A DNA stretch of 64,000 nucleotides, taken from NCBI GenBank assembly GCA_964400735.1, contig CAYNVQ010000001.1:310001-374000 (forward strand). The letters are read 5' to 3'. This document shows positions 62,628 through 64,000 of the stretch, piece by piece. The notes under the pieces were generated by a model. That model was given only the letters and a program-made list of their open reading frames with translations. It was not told the origin of the DNA and did not search any database. The translations under genes were made by a program, and so were the position numbers. This DNA is from CAYNVQ01 sp964400735 (GTDB lineage Bacteria > Acidobacteriota > Aminicenantia > Aminicenantales > Aminicenantaceae). Each line of letters opens with the position of its first letter. Position 1 is the stretch's first letter.

Positions 62628-62980
62628 AGAATGCCTCCTTTAGTAATATTAGACACGCCGTTGGCCGAATTCTTCCATGAATTCATAACTATCTTGATTC
62701 CTATCGAAGCTTTCCGGATAAGGCTCTTTGCATGACAAATATTTCATTGGGCAGAAAAAAATCTGTACATCATGCTTGTGGAGTTCCCGCATAAATGGGA
62801 ATCGGAACCTTTCGATATCCGTGAGATACTAAGCCCCGGCAAGACGACCATCCCTCAGGAGGACAACCAAAACTATGTATGCGGAATGGTTGCTGCGATG
62901 CCCATCCAGGCCGAGGCTGGCATGAAGTCATTCCGGTCGTGAAGTTGGCTGTACTGAATCGCTGATTGTTCCCTTTTTGT
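62628..62980. other. Intergenic region with a possible gene remnant
   Basis: These 353 bases lie between the receptor and the last permease. On the plus strand an open frame from about 62736 to TGA 62942 has ordinary protein composition (KWESEPFDIREIL, EDNQNYVCGMVAA) with ATG 62772 but no ribosome-binding site. It may be the tail of a lost gene. The rest should hold the receptor promoter; I could not place one. Confidence 0.3.
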
Positions 62981-64000
62981 TCACTCATAGCGGAGGGATT
63001 CAGCCGGGTTGGCAGTGGCGGCTTTGATTGACTGATAGGAAACAGTCAGCATAGAAATCGCCAATGCTATGCCGGCTGATAAGAGAAATATCTCCCAGCC
63101 GATCTTGACCCTGAAGGCGAAACTCTGCAGCCATTTATGCATGGCAAAATAGGCAACAGGCCAAGCAATTACATTGGCCAGTGCCACCCACTTGAGAAAT
63201 TCCTGTGAAAGGAACAAATAGATGCCCGATACCGATGCCCCCAAAACCTTCCGCACACCTATTTCCTTGGTCTTTTGTTCCGCCGTGTAAGCGGCCAGAC
63301 CGAAAAGCCCTAAACTGGCTACCAGAATAGCCAGGATAGAAAAGACAAAAAAGATATCGCCCATTTTCTTATCAGCGATATGCATCAATTCGAAACTGGA
63401 ATCCAAGAAAAAATAATCCAGGGGATAGGAGGGGATCATTTTCTGCCATGTTTCTTGGATATAGGCGATGGTTTCCTGCATGTTTTGGGGAGACACACGG
63501 ATGGAAAGATAGTTGTGATTTTCGATCGGTGTGAGCACATAACTGATGGAATAGGGTTCTCTATGAAGAGAATAGATATGGATATCGTTGACCACACCGA
63601 CAATATGTCCTTTGTATTTTTCGACGCTCACACTCTTCCCGATCGCCTCTTGAGGAGACGAATAGCCGGCTTCCTTGGTTGTCAGTTCGCTGACCAAAAA
63701 TTCTAAGTTTTTTTCATTGGAAGCTAGGTTCTGGATGTTTTTTCCCGCCAATAATTTAATTCCGTACGTATCGACGAAATTCTTGTCGATACCGTATATC
63801 ACCTGGCTGAGGTATTCCTCGTTGCCTTCGAACTGGAAAGAAAGGTGACCGCTTCCTCTGGTTGGAACCCATGATGATGTCGTGGTGTTTTCTATTCTTG
63901 GATATTCCTTAAGCTCATTCCGAAACGCTTCATAATTTTGCCGAAGTTCTTTGTTCAAAGGAATGATCATGACCTGGTCCTTATCATATCCTAGATTCCG
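62981..64000 (-). CDS. Orphan MacB/FtsX-type ABC permease, C-terminal part (5' end beyond window)
   Basis: 340 codons are visible, open to the right edge (the frame reads RNLGYDKDQVMIIP at the edge, matching the sequence after TM5 in the paralogues). It holds the second periplasmic domain, TM6-8 and GVRKVLGAS, and ends in NPAESLRYE. Whether it carries a prefix or a PadR partner lies outside the window. Confidence 0.88.
   Translation of the reverse strand, partial: RNLGYDKDQVMIIPLNKELRQNYEAFRNELKEYPRIENTTTSSWVPTRGSGHLSFQFEGNEEYLSQVIYGIDKNFVDTYGIKLLAGKNIQNLASNEKNLEFLVSELTTKEAGYSSPQEAIGKSVSVEKYKGHIVGVVNDIHIYSLHREPYSISYVLTPIENHNYLSIRVSPQNMQETIAYIQETWQKMIPSYPLDYFFLDSSFELMHIADKKMGDIFFVFSILAILVASLGLFGLAAYTAEQKTKEIGVRKVLGASVSGIYLFLSQEFLKWVALANVIAWPVAYFAMHKWLQSFAFRVKIGWEIFLLSAGIALAISMLTVSYQSIKAATANPAESLRYE

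Overview
The window looks like chromosome from a Gram-negative, protein- and glycan-scavenging bacterium, most likely an uncultured Acidobacteriota/Aminicenantota-type lineage. That assignment is an inference. It rests on a TonB-dependent receptor, a CBM9/DUF5916 outer-membrane-barrel protein, many secreted hydrolases, PadR-linked FtsX-type permeases with N-terminal prefix domains, and mid-40s percent GC by eye. I see no rRNA, tRNA, CRISPR array or prophage. One insertion sequence is present.

The dominant theme is a paralogous family of nine very large ABC permeases, about 800-880 residues each, with two MacB/FtsX halves per chain. They lie at 2499-4925, 5398-8034, 24408-26819, 32885-35515, 44563-47193, 51649-54291, 54298-56650 (broken), 57829-60246 and 62981-64000 (cut by the window edge), and fill about a third of the window. 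None has a MacB-type ATPase beside it. They fall into two architectures. Five carry an extra N-terminal prefix domain; four of these follow a PadR regulator directly, and the fifth is a decayed tandem copy of one of them. The others lack the prefix and have no PadR gene; instead they lie next to other regulators (an ECF sigma/anti-sigma pair, a LytS/LytTR two-component pair) or stand alone.

Layout. 1-4925: a tightly overlapping operon of ECF sigma factor end, zinc-finger anti-sigma factor, DUF4097 repeat protein and permease. 4979-8034: PadR plus prefix permease behind a promoter with a striking inverted repeat. 8133-12831: secreted M14 carboxypeptidase, a decayed gene, and a DUF5916 outer-membrane protein. 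12828-18870 (minus): an ABC-2 exporter with a serine hydrolase, then a Tat-exported aldo/keto reductase-ferredoxin with a second serine hydrolase. 19203-24389: GH29 alpha-L-fucosidase, M61 peptidase with PDZ, and an alpha/beta-hydrolase with TPR. 24408-30393: permease, LytTR regulator and LytS kinase, with a divergent secreted coiled-coil protein. 30649-32139: an IS4-family element with a perfect 14-bp target duplication. 32220-38153: GyrI-like protein, permease plus PadR, and a propeller protein. 38412-44552: PAP2 phosphatase, esterase, 6-bladed propeller protein, a membrane-bound STN-AraC regulator and a divergent M20 amidohydrolase. 44563-51018: permease plus PadR, S41 protease, and a membrane methyltransferase-HEAT fusion. 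51293-56650: PadR, prefix permease and its broken tandem copy. 56790-64000: membrane protein, permease, TonB-dependent receptor and a last partial permease.

How it fits together (inference): exported peptidases, glycosidase and esterases degrade polymers, outer-membrane proteins take products in, and an expanded set of separately regulated permeases probably acts on envelope lipids, lipoproteins or small toxic molecules, sharing one or a few ATPases encoded elsewhere.
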